Origin: Oceanobacillus sp. CFH 90083
GTDB lineage: Bacteria > Bacillota > Bacilli > Bacillales > Amphibacillaceae
Reading direction: 5' to 3'
Assembly: GCF_009389585.1 (NCBI RefSeq)
Contig: NZ_VIYG01000007.1
Location: forward strand, 124,001-188,000
DNA: 64,000 nt
This document shows positions 17,285-25,884 of this stretch, one piece after another (position 1 is the stretch's first letter; every line of letters begins with the position of its first letter). The translations under genes were made by a program, and so were the position numbers. The notes beneath the pieces were generated by a model. That model searched no databases. It had not been told where the DNA came from and saw nothing but the letters and a program-made list of their open reading frames with translations.

Positions 17285-17440
17285 TTAACGTAATATATAC
17301 TTTTTACTTAGTTTTCTTCTAGATATTTCCTCCACCGTATAGCGCTCATACATCCATTTCAAAAGCGTAACCTCAGATTCTTCCAGTTCTCTTCCCAATT
17401 GTGTTGAAGTTTGATGATATAGATGAAAAAAGCTTTTCAT
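17285..17440 (-). CDS. 51-residue hypothetical protein
   Basis: Frame starting MKSFFHLYHQTS with a GGGGGAG ribosome site nine bases before the ATG. The sequence is charged and helical in its middle (LGRELEESEVTLLKWMYERY) and ends in a basic tail. No family is recognised. A terminator-like stem (AAAGAGCTTTAGACGG ... CGTCTCGCTGCTCTTT) follows at 17250-17287, which supports a real short transcription unit. Confidence 0.55.
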   Translation of the reverse strand: MKSFFHLYHQTSTQLGRELEESEVTLLKWMYERYTVEEISRRKLSKKYILR

Positions 17441-17627
17441 TCTCGAAAACTCCCCCTATACTGTGTACTGAAACATAAAAATATTATAGCACTGTCTATT
17501 TTTATCTTCAATAGGAGAATTTTTCAATTTTCTGTTCAATAAAGAAAACAATCATTTAATTTATTACAGCAAATTTCACCACGATGAAATTTTTTCCCGA
17601 CATAGATTTTCATCTATCTTGTTGGAT

Positions 17628-17801
17628 AAGCTAAAGAAAACTTGGCAATCCTTGCCTGTAAGGGGCGGATTGCCTTAGTTAAGCTTTCATGTCACATTGT
17701 AGCAGACGTTGCTACCGGGACCTCGTGCCGTCGTACTTTATTCCTAAAAAGAGGATGTTCAAAAATACAAGGAAAATCCTTTTTTCTTATTCAGATATTG
17801 C
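17628..17801. repeat. Repeat-rich spacer
   Basis: Contains a copy of the AAAGAAAACTTGGCAATCC-type repeat (also near 20935, 21258 and 31648) and, at 17750, one terminus of the GAGGATGTTCAAAAA element. No gene is seen in it. Confidence 0.6.
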
Positions 17802-18395
17802 TTATTTTTCTTCTATTGCTGACTGTAATGCATATAATTCCTCATTCATTACTTTCATCATCTCATCCATTGCCTCTTTTCGGGAAGTATTCTCCGGCAA
17901 ATAGATAGGATCACCAAAGATAATTTTCGGCTTTTTAAACTTGAGGAGCTCCTTAAAATTATTAGGTCCTATATAAGCTGCCGGAACAATAGGCGCTTTG
18001 CTATAAGCAGCAATCGTAACAGCCCCTCTTTTTAATGGAACCTGATTGGTTGTTCTTGTGCCGCTAGGAAAAATACCAATAACCTTTTCTTCTTTTAACA
18101 GCTTACGAGGTACTTTAATCGTGCTGGGACCTGGATTATCTCTGTCAACAGGAAAGGCATTCAGGTTTTTCATCAGCCATCTTAAAGGACCAGATTGAAA
18201 TAATTCCTTCTTTGCCATATAGTGAATTTTCGTGGGCAATAAGCTGACGCCCAGCCACAAAATATCAACCCACCCTGTATGTGTACATGCAATAATATAT
18301 CCACCTGATTCTGGCAGTTTTTCTTTTTGAAATACTTTTACACGCCCAAATAAACTTAATATCACCTTTAATGCGTATGCAGCAAAATAATACAT
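17802..18395 (-). CDS. plsC: 1-acyl-sn-glycerol-3-phosphate acyltransferase
   Basis: Membrane-associated acyltransferase that acylates lysophosphatidic acid to phosphatidic acid. The PlsC motifs are present: HTGWVD (HX4D, about residues 38-43), the FPVDRDNPG region, FPSGTRT (about 109-115) and a later PIVPAAYIG. Length 197 is that of the short Bacillus PlsC (YhdO type). GGAAGAGAACAAC precedes the ATG. It appears monocistronic. Confidence 0.88.
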   Translation of the reverse strand: MYYFAAYALKVILSLFGRVKVFQKEKLPESGGYIIACTHTGWVDILWLGVSLLPTKIHYMAKKELFQSGPLRWLMKNLNAFPVDRDNPGPSTIKVPRKLLKEEKVIGIFPSGTRTTNQVPLKRGAVTIAAYSKAPIVPAAYIGPNNFKELLKFKKPKIIFGDPIYLPENTSRKEAMDEMMKVMNEELYALQSAIEEK

Positions 18396-18497
18396 GTTGT
18401 TCTCTTCCTTTTCTCGTTTTTAGTACCTGATACTTATATAAGATACTAATAGAAACAACAGTAAATTACAAGGTGTTTATGAAAATAAAGTGAAATA

Positions 18498-18833
18498 CTA
18501 TGACCTTTTACAAACAGCTGCATAATCAAAATATAGGTGATAATGCTTTTGACAGCCTTCATTAAATGCTGATCTGCAATTCAGACACTGATCCGTATTC
18601 AAGTATTGATTAATGGTATGTTCTGTTTTGCAAACACCGCATAGAATTGCTAATTTATCAAATTCATCTTTTCCCCACACGGAGATTGGATGATCTTCAC
18701 ATTCCTCATGACACCGATAGCATGGATAATATTTATGACAGCATTTAAATTTAATCGCAATAATATCTTTTTGCGTTTTATAATGCTTACACCTTGTTTG
18801 GTTATCAATAACTGGTCCGTAAACTGTCACCAT
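18498..18833 (-). CDS. CHY zinc-finger protein
   Basis: Small protein (111 residues) made almost entirely of a CHY-type zinc finger: CKHY at the start, then CCHKYYPCYRCHEEC with HP, and CGVCKTEHT plus CLNCRSAF. These Cys/His clusters would bind about three zinc ions. Eukaryotic versions are ubiquitin ligases; the bacterial single-domain form has no known job. The start at 18833 is preferred because the ATG nine bases upstream is almost inside the GAGGAG ribosome site. Confidence 0.85.
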   Translation of the reverse strand: MVTVYGPVIDNQTRCKHYKTQKDIIAIKFKCCHKYYPCYRCHEECEDHPISVWGKDEFDKLAILCGVCKTEHTINQYLNTDQCLNCRSAFNEGCQKHYHLYFDYAAVCKRS

Positions 18834-18867
18834 TTTTTTCATTCTCCTCTTGTTTTACTTCCTGCAA

Positions 18868-18912
18868 AAAAAGAGCAACACACCTTCATCCGATCGAAAG
18901 TATCTTGCTCTT
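18868..18912 (-). terminator. Terminator of the phasin-like gene
   Basis: Stem AAGAGCAA / TTGCTCTT with a T run on the minus strand, just past the stop of the gene at 18918. Confidence 0.65.
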
Positions 18913-18917
18913 AAATA

Positions 18918-19262
18918 TTAGTCCTGATTTTCTTCTGCTGTTTCCTCTTCAGCTTCTGCCTCTAAGGAGACACCTAATTTCTCTTCCAATACAGTTATTC
19001 TCGCACGCAGCTCATCGATGTCATCTGTCGTTGCCAGCCCAGATTCTCTGGCCCAGTCTTTCTTTCTCTCTCTACTTTTCTCATCCCACTCATCTTTTTT
19101 ACTGCTGCCTTTTTCAATAAAATTATCTAAAACAGTTTTTGCCTGCTCCTGTGTCAACTCATTCTTTTCCACTAATTCCTTCACTTTTTGTTCAAATTTC
19201 TCTTTTCCGCTTACTGCAGCACCCAGCCCCAGTAAAAATCCTTTACGTAAATATTCACTCAT
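18918..19262 (-). CDS. Phasin-like / PhaI-type helical protein
   Basis: A 114-residue acidic helical protein resembling the phasin-related group: YLRKGFLLGLGAAVSGKEKFE at the N-terminus (including a short hydrophobic helix), ELVEKNELTQEQAKTVLDNF, then a predicted coiled coil DIDELRARITVLEEKLG at about 82-98 and a Glu-rich tail. The start is the second of two ATGs, seven bases after AGGAGG. Polyester-granule association is known for the family only in some members; no PHA genes are in this window. Confidence 0.65.
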   Translation of the reverse strand: MSEYLRKGFLLGLGAAVSGKEKFEQKVKELVEKNELTQEQAKTVLDNFIEKGSSKKDEWDEKSRERKKDWARESGLATTDDIDELRARITVLEEKLGVSLEAEAEEETAEENQD

Positions 19263-19523
19263 CATTTTTCCTCCTATAGTAAGTCTGTATGATGGTTCGT
19301 TTAAAATTGGATGAACCTCACCCTTGCAGCCTGTCATCCTTACAATACGTGAAACAGGATTATGCTATACATTTTTTGGGTAGAGAGAATAAAATAAAGC
19401 TTTCTACAATATTATTATATAAAATATCCTGCTGTCACGTAAATCATTTTGGCGCCAATTTTAACCGCTATATTTTTATATTCCCGCAAGATACTATAAT
19501 TAATCATTATTTCTGGTTATCTA

Positions 19524-19552
19524 TTGAATAAAATTCCATTTAATTGTATAAT
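19524..19552 (+). promoter_or_regulatory. Sigma-A promoter of the YjiH-type gene
   Basis: TTGAAT at 19524-19529 and a perfect TATAAT at 19547-19552 with a 17-base spacer, 43 bases before the start codon. The rest of the 19263-19594 spacer is AT-rich without other visible features. Confidence 0.75.
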
Positions 19553-19594
19553 CATACAGTTGCATTTTTTAGTCTATGATTAGGAGGAAAATAA

Positions 19595-20938
19595 ATGCGC
19601 CCTTATTCCTTAGGCAATATTATTAAATTTATTATCCCGTCTTTATTAGGTTTATTCCTGTTCTTATACCCATTACCAACAGAGGAAGGATTCACCATCC
19701 CAATTGCTTTTTTAGCAGGATTACTGCAAGATGCAATGGAAAGCAATCTATCTCTGATTATGATGCTGATTATTACATTGACTGCCATCTTTACCACTTT
19801 TGCCAGAATAGCTGATAAATCAGTCTTTGGCAGATTTCCTTTTCTGCATCAATTATTTTATACATCATGGTTTTGGACAATCACCCGTATTTTAGCAGCT
19901 GTTTTTGCAGTGATGGTTTATTTTCAAATTGGACCGGAATTTGTTTATAACGAAGAAACAGGCGGAATGCTGCTTGACAGCTTATTGCATACATTGTTTG
20001 TTGTCTTCCTGTTTGCGGGTCTCTTCTTACCTTTCTTAACAAACTTTGGTCTGCTGGAGTTTTTTGGGGGTATTATGAGAAATGTGATGCGCCCGCTATT
20101 CCGGCTGCCCGGCAGAGCTTCTGTTGATAGCTTAGCTTCCTGGGTTGGAGATGCTACTATTGGGGTACTGCTGACAAATAAGCAATATGAAGAAGGCTAT
20201 TATACGAAACGGGAAGCAGCTATCATCAGTACCACCTTTTCCGTCGTTTCGATTACATTCACATTAGTTATTTTACAGCAAGTAAATTTAGAGCATATGT
20301 TTTTACCTTTTTACCTGACCATTCTTATCGCGGGAGGGGCTGCCGCTTTCATTATGCCGCGTATCCCTCCGCTTTCCAGAATGGCAGACACCTATGTTAA
20401 TGGAGAGGAAAGAGCGGATGTTGAAGTCATCCCTGATTCTGAAAATGCATTAACCTATGGTTTTAAAAATGCCTTAAAACGTGCTGAAAAAGAAACCAGC
20501 TTCCGTACATTTTTTATAGATGGCGGAAAAAATATCCTTGATATGTGGTTCGCTGTAACACCTGTCGTCATGGGGTTTGGGACAACTGCTGTCATTATTG
20601 CAGAATACACACCTTTATTCCAATGGCTCGGGATGCCATTCGTCCCTATTTTAGAGCTGATGCAAATCCCGTTTGCCCAGGAAGCTTCTGAAACATTGCT
20701 AATTGGTTTCGCCGATATGTTCCTGCCAGCTATTTTAATTACTGGTGTAGAAGCAGAAATAACACGCTTTATTATTGCTGCTTTATCTGTGACACAGCTT
20801 ATTTTCATGTCCGAGGTCGGCGGTCTGATTCTAGGTACGAAAATTCCGGTATCCTTCCGTCATTTAGTTATTATCTTTTTACTGCGTACTGTTATTACAC
20901 TACCGATTATCACTATCATTGCCCATATATTATTTTAA
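19595..20938 (+). CDS. YjiH family membrane protein with Gate domain
   Basis: Polytopic membrane protein of 447 residues with roughly ten hydrophobic segments. The Gate/nucleoside-recognition architecture appears as two related halves: LPGRASVDSLASWVGDATIG at about 169-188 and IPFAQEASETLLIGFADMFL at about 360-379. It resembles the YjiH proteins of Gram-positive bacteria; a transport role is likely but the substrate is unknown. Start has GATTAGGAGGAAAATAA and a consensus promoter. It ends just before a repeat cluster and a terminator. Confidence 0.78.
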   Translation: MRPYSLGNIIKFIIPSLLGLFLFLYPLPTEEGFTIPIAFLAGLLQDAMESNLSLIMMLIITLTAIFTTFARIADKSVFGRFPFLHQLFYTSWFWTITRILAAVFAVMVYFQIGPEFVYNEETGGMLLDSLLHTLFVVFLFAGLFLPFLTNFGLLEFFGGIMRNVMRPLFRLPGRASVDSLASWVGDATIGVLLTNKQYEEGYYTKREAAIISTTFSVVSITFTLVILQQVNLEHMFLPFYLTILIAGGAAAFIMPRIPPLSRMADTYVNGEERADVEVIPDSENALTYGFKNALKRAEKETSFRTFFIDGGKNILDMWFAVTPVVMGFGTTAVIIAEYTPLFQWLGMPFVPILELMQIPFAQEASETLLIGFADMFLPAILITGVEAEITRFIIAALSVTQLIFMSEVGGLILGTKIPVSFRHLVIIFLLRTVITLPIITIIAHILF

Positions 20939-21065
20939 AGAAAACCCGGCAATCCAAGCCTGAAGGGCGCAGGATTGCCTGAGTTGGAGACTGGGGCTGT
21001 GATTACTCGCTACATCGAAGTGCTTTTGCAATTACTCACCCCAAAGTAAAGCGTTGCACTTTAAC
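20935..21065. repeat. Composite dispersed repeat
   Basis: Contains AAAGAAAACCCGGCAATCC (shared with 17632 and 31648) followed by diverged copies of the GATTACTCGCCCC unit. Directly downstream of the YjiH gene; no coding potential seen. Confidence 0.7.
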
Positions 21066-21099
21066 CTTTTTCCTTAAATTCTTTATACTTTCTTACAGT

Positions 21100-21142
21100 A
21101 AAAAATGGCGGAGTCCCTTCTCAGGAGCTCCGCCATTTTTTA
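21100..21142 (+). terminator. Terminator downstream of the YjiH gene
   Basis: Stem AAAAATGGCGGAG / CTCCGCCATTTTT with a short loop. Confidence 0.8.
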
Positions 21143-21194
21143 TGGTCAGGAAATTATCAAATTGTTTGCGTTGAGATAACTATTTATAGAATAA

Positions 21195-21365
21195 CAGCTA
21201 CGTCCAGCGCCAAGCTCTAGAGATTTCACGTCACGCCCTACGATAAAGATGACTTAGTGATTGGCAAGCCAAGCAAGTGCAAACAGAGCTAAAGTTGGGA
21301 CTGGGACTGCGATTACTCGCCCCACCGAAGAGCTTTTGCGATTACTCGCCCCATCAAAACCGCCG
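21195..21365. repeat. Bacillaceae intergenic repeat fragment plus GATTACTCGCCCC units
   Basis: CTACGTCCAGCGCCAAGCTC near 21200 belongs to a repeat type I recognise from intergenic regions of this family of bacteria. It is followed by GATTGGCAAGCCAAGC and two units of TGCGATTACTCGCCCCA at about 21307 and 21337. No gene is seen. Confidence 0.65.
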
Positions 21366-21398
21366 CACTTATGACTATGGTGAAAGTCTAAACATCTT

Positions 21399-22409
21399 TT
21401 AAGAAGATGTTCCTTTATGGTGATGATTAAATAAAGAAGGAACCTTTGCCAAACGCCCTTCAATTAATGGTTGTGATATGGTTAAAATCGGCTTACTGGA
21501 TAATACAATGACAATCAGCGCTGACAGTCCGGCAATCCCGACTACATCAAACCAGTGGTTAACGGATAATAAATCAAATTGGCGCAGGAACTGCACAATA
21601 AAACCATGTAACAGATAAACATATAATGTTCTTGTGCCAAGCTTCGATATCCAACCCAGATTTCTTTTAGGAATCCAGGCTAATATACTGACTGTCATTA
21701 CAGCTGCAACCACATAAACAAGAAGCCGCACAATGCCGCCAAAGCTCTCCACACCTAAATTACTGTAAGACTGTGAAGCGAGCAGCCAGCCAGTATCCAC
21801 TGCGGGCAGTGTATACGCTAATGCAAACAAGGTTACCATCACAGCAATAGATGCCGCCTTTACTTTTCGCGTTTTCACCAGCATTATTTGATCTACGGTT
21901 AACCAGTAGCCAATTAAAAAGAATGGAAAGAATACAAATGTTCTCGATAAGCTGAAGGAATGTCCAATTTCTCCAAAATAACCTACAAAGACACCTATAA
22001 ATATAGATAACGCAATACTCCAGCCTGCTGGTATTCTTTTAAATAATACGAGCAGAATATGCCAGCTGAACAAACTGAACAGAAACCATAATGACCATTG
22101 CGGATGGAAAACTCCTGTCTGCCAATCTGCTTTTCCTATAAAAAAATAATACATCGTATATAGTGTTTGAAAAATAAAATAAGGAATAATTAACTTTTTC
22201 ATTAAGTTCCATATATATTTTTTGTTTCCAGAACCTTTTGCAAAAAAACCGGCTAATAAAATAAATGCCGGCATATGGAAGGTATATATCCACATGTAAA
22301 TTGCTTCCGTCGGTTTCGAATCACTGATAAAAGGCTGAATCATATGACCGAAAACAACAAGAAAAATTAAAAATACTTTCGCATTATCAAAAAATGCATT
22401 TCGCTCCAT
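21399..22409 (-). CDS. Acyltransferase family 3 membrane protein
   Basis: Integral membrane O-acyltransferase, 336 residues with about ten hydrophobic segments. The family N-terminus is clear: FFDNAKVFLIFLVVFGHMIQ, with the conserved His in the first helix, and TFHMPAFILLAGFF with the helix-2 Phe-His-Met-Pro motif. Members acetylate cell-surface sugars; it resembles the fucose 4-O-acetylase subgroup. GAGGGATGAGCT precedes the ATG. No polysaccharide genes lie beside it, so the substrate is unknown. Confidence 0.82.
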   Translation of the reverse strand: MERNAFFDNAKVFLIFLVVFGHMIQPFISDSKPTEAIYMWIYTFHMPAFILLAGFFAKGSGNKKYIWNLMKKLIIPYFIFQTLYTMYYFFIGKADWQTGVFHPQWSLWFLFSLFSWHILLVLFKRIPAGWSIALSIFIGVFVGYFGEIGHSFSLSRTFVFFPFFLIGYWLTVDQIMLVKTRKVKAASIAVMVTLFALAYTLPAVDTGWLLASQSYSNLGVESFGGIVRLLVYVVAAVMTVSILAWIPKRNLGWISKLGTRTLYVYLLHGFIVQFLRQFDLLSVNHWFDVVGIAGLSALIVIVLSSKPILTISQPLIEGRLAKVPSLFNHHHKGTSS

Positions 22410-22550
22410 AGCTCATCCCTCTTATACACTTTATTTAAAAGTCGCATATTCTACTTTACCTACTTATATTAAAAAAATCTCGCAAAAAACCGAATTTTTA
22501 TCGTTTTGTAATCAATTTGTTAGTTAGCCGAAAAAATGTAATATAATTAC

Positions 22551-22602
22551 TAAAAAGTCATATGAAAACAATTTAAGCTTAGACTCTCCTTGTTCATATG
22601 AC
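22551..22602 (-). terminator. Terminator of the OsmC gene
   Basis: Inverted repeat GTCATATGAA / TTCATATGAC with a long loop; on the minus strand it is followed by TTTTTAG. Confidence 0.6.
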
Positions 22603-22614
22603 TGCTATTCACTC

Positions 22615-23064
22615 TTATTCTGCTATTTGTAAAGCTGGTTCCAGTCCTAATTCAACATTTCCTCTGATTGCTTTTGAAATCATGCATGTTTTCTCTGCCT
22701 TTTCAATCAGCTTGCCGGTTAAACGAATTTGTTGATCTGTTGCCTCTTTTTTTAATACCACATTCGGACGATGGATGATTTTTTTGTATGTGAAAATTCC
22801 TTCCGTTACATCTACCATTCCTTCTGAGGTCATGCTTATCCTGGCAACTGGAAGCTCTGCACGTTCAAACATGGCTGCCAATGAAATAATATAGCATGTT
22901 GCAGCTGCTCCAAGCAGCATTTCATCCGGATTCGTACCAACCCCAGGTCCATCCATTTCCGGCGGGATCGATATTTTTGTTTGTAAATTTCCTGCACTTA
23001 TATACCCTTCACTATTACGTCCGCCTGGCCATTCTGCTTCTAAATGAAAATGGTGTAATGCCAC
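22615..23064 (-). CDS. OsmC family peroxiredoxin-like protein
   Basis: OsmC/Ohr-fold protein of 149 residues. The two redox Cys of the fold are in LLGAAATCYIISL (about residue 57) and KAEKTCMISKAI (about 125), consistent with thiol-dependent reduction of organic hydroperoxides. It is closer in style to the OsmC/YhfA subgroup than to Ohr. The start is a GTG at 23064, preceded by AAGGAGTGATTTGA. Monocistronic. Confidence 0.83.
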   Translation of the reverse strand: MALHHFHLEAEWPGGRNSEGYISAGNLQTKISIPPEMDGPGVGTNPDEMLLGAAATCYIISLAAMFERAELPVARISMTSEGMVDVTEGIFTYKKIIHRPNVVLKKEATDQQIRLTGKLIEKAEKTCMISKAIRGNVELGLEPALQIAE

Positions 23065-23154
23065 TCAAATCACTCCTTACCATATTCTTTTCTCATAATT
23101 ATGACGTATAGAAAAGCATTTTACAAAAAATAGCATTATAAAGTCTTTCCATTA

Positions 23155-23195
23155 GAAAAATCGTGCTAACTATTTTCAAATCAGCACGATTTTTA
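23155..23195. terminator. Bidirectional terminator-type hairpin
   Basis: Stem AAAAATCGTGCT / AGCACGATTTTT with a 15-base loop, between the ends of the TerC and OsmC transcription units. Confidence 0.75.
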
Positions 23196-23225
23196 CAAGA
23201 TCCCGTTATTACATCAAACTTCGGT

Positions 23226-24047
23226 CTATCTTACTTGTTCTTTATTTCTTTTTAGTTTCGGACTAGACGCAAACCAGCCGGCAACCGCAATACCTACAAG
23301 GATGATATAGAAGGAAGCCTTCCATGCTGTGGAATGCGGGAAGTGCTCTGGAAGAACGGCTAAATCCGGATTTGCTAATACCATTACTGCCAGTTTTACC
23401 CCTACCCAGCCGACAATCAGAAATGCGGCAATTTCCAATGTTGGGCGTTTGTGCAGGAGATCTACAAATATATTAGCAGCAAATCGCATAATAATGATAC
23501 CAATCATTCCTCCGGCAAACACAACTGCAAATTGACCGGCATCCAGACTTCCAATCTGCCCCAAACCGGTTGGAGGCAGCGCTACTGCCAAGGCAACAGC
23601 TGCTAAAATGGAATCTACAGCAAAGGCTAAATCAGCAAATTCTACCTTTAAAACTGTCAGCCAAAAATCCTTTTTCGAAACTTCTTCAGGCTCCTGATTG
23701 CTTATCGCACCAGCTGTTTGCTCCATCCTCTCCGGATCTTCTGATTTATCCGGCTCTTTTTTCTTCATCCTGTCGTACAAATTCTTACCTGATATAAATA
23801 AAAGATATGCGGCTCCAAGTGCCTGTACGATCCAAAAATCGACTAAGAACGAAATAACAAATAAGGAGGCAAAGCGCATCACAAACGCTCCTGCTAACCC
23901 ATAAAATAATGCTCTCTTCCGTTGTTTTTCAGGAAGATGTCTTACCATGATAGCCAGTACAAGTGCATTATCGGCTGCCAGCAAACCCTCTAATGCAACC
24001 AACACAAGTACGACCCATAAATACTCCAGTAGTAACTCTGTTCCCAT
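23226..24047 (-). CDS. TerC family membrane protein, Mn2+-riboswitch controlled
   Basis: Polytopic membrane protein of 273 residues with the TerC signature: ALEGLLAADNALVLAIMVRHLP at the N-terminus and VEFADLAFAVDSILA in the second half, both carrying the conserved acidic residues. TerC proteins (YceF, YkoY, YjbE in Bacillus) are linked to manganese export or metal supply to secreted enzymes. The upstream yybP-ykoY riboswitch supports Mn2+ efflux. A hydrophilic Glu/Lys loop at about 95-130 separates the two halves. AAAGGAGAAATCATC precedes the ATG. Confidence 0.87.
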   Translation of the reverse strand: MGTELLLEYLWVVLVLVALEGLLAADNALVLAIMVRHLPEKQRKRALFYGLAGAFVMRFASLFVISFLVDFWIVQALGAAYLLFISGKNLYDRMKKKEPDKSEDPERMEQTAGAISNQEPEEVSKKDFWLTVLKVEFADLAFAVDSILAAVALAVALPPTGLGQIGSLDAGQFAVVFAGGMIGIIIMRFAANIFVDLLHKRPTLEIAAFLIVGWVGVKLAVMVLANPDLAVLPEHFPHSTAWKASFYIILVGIAVAGWFASSPKLKRNKEQVR

Positions 24048-24090
24048 GATGATTTCTCCTTTTCTACATATATTTTGCAGAAAAGGTCAT

Positions 24091-24235
24091 AAAAATAGAC
24101 CTTTACCTGCAATCGGTAAAGGTCTCGCTAACAACTTTTCTGGTTGCCACATAAAGCCGGAGATAAGGATTATCCCGTAATGACGACTTTACGTGTACAG
24201 CTACTCCCCTTTAGGAATAAATGTTCATTTAAATT
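24091..24235 (-). ncRNA. yybP-ykoY manganese riboswitch with terminator
   Basis: The minus-strand leader of the TerC gene contains the hallmark AAAGGGGAGTAGC (24213-24200) and the downstream CCGGCTTTATGTGGCAACCAG region (24161-24139). It ends with a terminator stem AGACCTTTACC / GGTAAAGGTCT followed by ATTTTTAT (24127-24091). This class binds Mn2+ and turns on metal exporters of the TerC and P-type ATPase groups. Exact 5' boundary is approximate. Confidence 0.82.
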
Positions 24236-24494
24236 TTATAATATGATGATGTGCGACTGCAGCAATTTTTTCTGCATGTCCTTATTAATCATTTATTTAA
24301 GTACTACTTATTAAAACCTTTTTTATGACCTTTGTCAATATCTTTTACAATAACTTAATATTTATTCATTTTTTTATGCGATACAAGCATAGGAAAGCAG
24401 ATTTTGAAATCTTTCAGGAAGTTAATGGCTTTATCTCTTAGGTTAATGTAAAATAAATTATATCATACCCATAGAAAGAAAGTAGTGTGATTAA

Positions 24495-25589
24495 ATGACG
24501 CAGAAACGCTGGTTCCAATTTTTTATCTTTTTTATCTGTCTATTTGCATTAATTTTTCTCATTTCGATAACACATTTTATCTTTACACCGGTTTTGCAGT
24601 TAATTGGTGCGGTGGCTCTTCCAATTATCGGTGCAGGCATTCTTTATTATTTAACCAGACCGCTGATGAATCTGCTCGTCAAATATAAAGTACCGCGGAT
24701 TTTGGCGATTATTATTGTATTTCTGGTTCTTATCGGTGTAATAACATTATTTATCGTATTTATTTGGCCGATCGCCCGCGATCAGTTTGACCGGTTAATG
24801 GACAGCATTCCTGGAATGGTTCAGATGGTGGATGATTTTATTCATTACTGGCAGGAAAATATTGCTTTAGTTCCAGACCAGGTGATTGATGCAATCAATA
24901 ATTTTGCCAATGATATTCCTGGACATATTGAAAGTGTACTGAATAATGTTTTTGGATTTTTAGGAAGCTTTATTGGTCAGCTGGTGAGTATTATAGCCGG
25001 AATTGTATTAATTCCATTCTTCCTTTTCTTTATGCTAAAGGATGGAGACAGGCTGATTCCTTTCATCCTGCAATTTTTCAGCAAAAAGAAAGCGGACAAC
25101 CTTCACAGCCTTTTAAGTAAAATTGATAATGTATTGTCCTCCTTTATCCAGGGACAGCTGTTAGTCAGCTTTGCTGTCGGTATCTTATTATTAATTGGTT
25201 ATTTAATTATAGGCTTGGAATATGCTTTTGTACTTGCATTATTCGGTATGATGATGAACGTTATCCCGTTCTTAGGGCCTTATATTGCTGTAGCCCCGGC
25301 CCTGTTGGTTGGCGGATTCCAGGATCCGATGAACCTCATCTGGGTTGCAATTATCATGTTTGCTGCACAGCAGCTGGAAAGTACCTTTATTTCTCCAAAT
25401 GTCATGGGACAGGCACTGAGTCTGCATCCATTAACCGTTATTACTGTTATTCTCGCTGCAGGAAGCATTGCCGGATTTTTAGGAATTTTATTCGCTATTC
25501 CTGTGTATGCAGTAATTCGGACCATTGTTATCCACTTTTATCAAACCTTTGTGGATTCCAGAAAAAACAAGGATGATGCATTAATTTAG
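24495..25589 (+). CDS. AI-2E family transporter
   Basis: Polytopic membrane protein of 364 residues, PerM/TqsA/AI-2E-exporter family. Hydrophobic segments are at the N-terminus (two), near 70-95, 155-180, and several between 215 and 350. Conserved segments are IPFFLFFMLKDGDRL (about 173-187) and MMNVIPFLGPYIAVAPAL. Despite the name, Bacillus members often act as Na+(Li+)/H+ antiporters or have no known substrate. Followed 11 bases later by a small gene on the same strand. Confidence 0.82.
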   Translation: MTQKRWFQFFIFFICLFALIFLISITHFIFTPVLQLIGAVALPIIGAGILYYLTRPLMNLLVKYKVPRILAIIIVFLVLIGVITLFIVFIWPIARDQFDRLMDSIPGMVQMVDDFIHYWQENIALVPDQVIDAINNFANDIPGHIESVLNNVFGFLGSFIGQLVSIIAGIVLIPFFLFFMLKDGDRLIPFILQFFSKKKADNLHSLLSKIDNVLSSFIQGQLLVSFAVGILLLIGYLIIGLEYAFVLALFGMMMNVIPFLGPYIAVAPALLVGGFQDPMNLIWVAIIMFAAQQLESTFISPNVMGQALSLHPLTVITVILAAGSIAGFLGILFAIPVYAVIRTIVIHFYQTFVDSRKNKDDALI

Positions 25590-25600
25590 GAGGGATTTTC

Positions 25601-25783
25601 TTGGCAACCAAAGCAGAATTGGAACAAAAATTAGATGAATTAAAGTCTGATTATGTCCGTATTCAAGGTGATTTAGATAAGCTTGAGTTCGTTAAAGGAC
25701 GTGTCTCCTCTGCGGAAGAGCAGCTTATCCGTTTGGAAGGGGAAATTGCTGAGGTAAGAAAAGAATTGGAGCAATATAATTAG
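25601..25783 (+). CDS. SE1561 family small coiled-coil protein
   Basis: A 60-residue, highly charged helical protein, almost entirely heptad-like (ELEQKLDELKSDYVRIQGDL, then RLEGEIAEVRKELEQ). It matches the small SE1561 family of Firmicutes, without known function. The start is TTG at 25601 with AGGAGGGATTTTC upstream. Its closeness to the AI-2E gene (11 bases) points to co-transcription. Confidence 0.72.
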   Translation: MATKAELEQKLDELKSDYVRIQGDLDKLEFVKGRVSSAEEQLIRLEGEIAEVRKELEQYN

Positions 25784-25788
25784 CGATT

Positions 25789-25822
25789 TTAAAAGCTGAC
25801 TCACAATGAGTCAGCTTTTTCT
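25789..25822 (+). terminator. Terminator
   Basis: Stem AAAAGCTGACTCA / TGAGTCAGCTTTTT, three-base loop, T run. Confidence 0.88.
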
Positions 25823-25884
25823 TTTATTATTTACAGCAGTCGCAGTGCACCTGATAGTCCGTGGGGGATGATGATAAGAACCCC

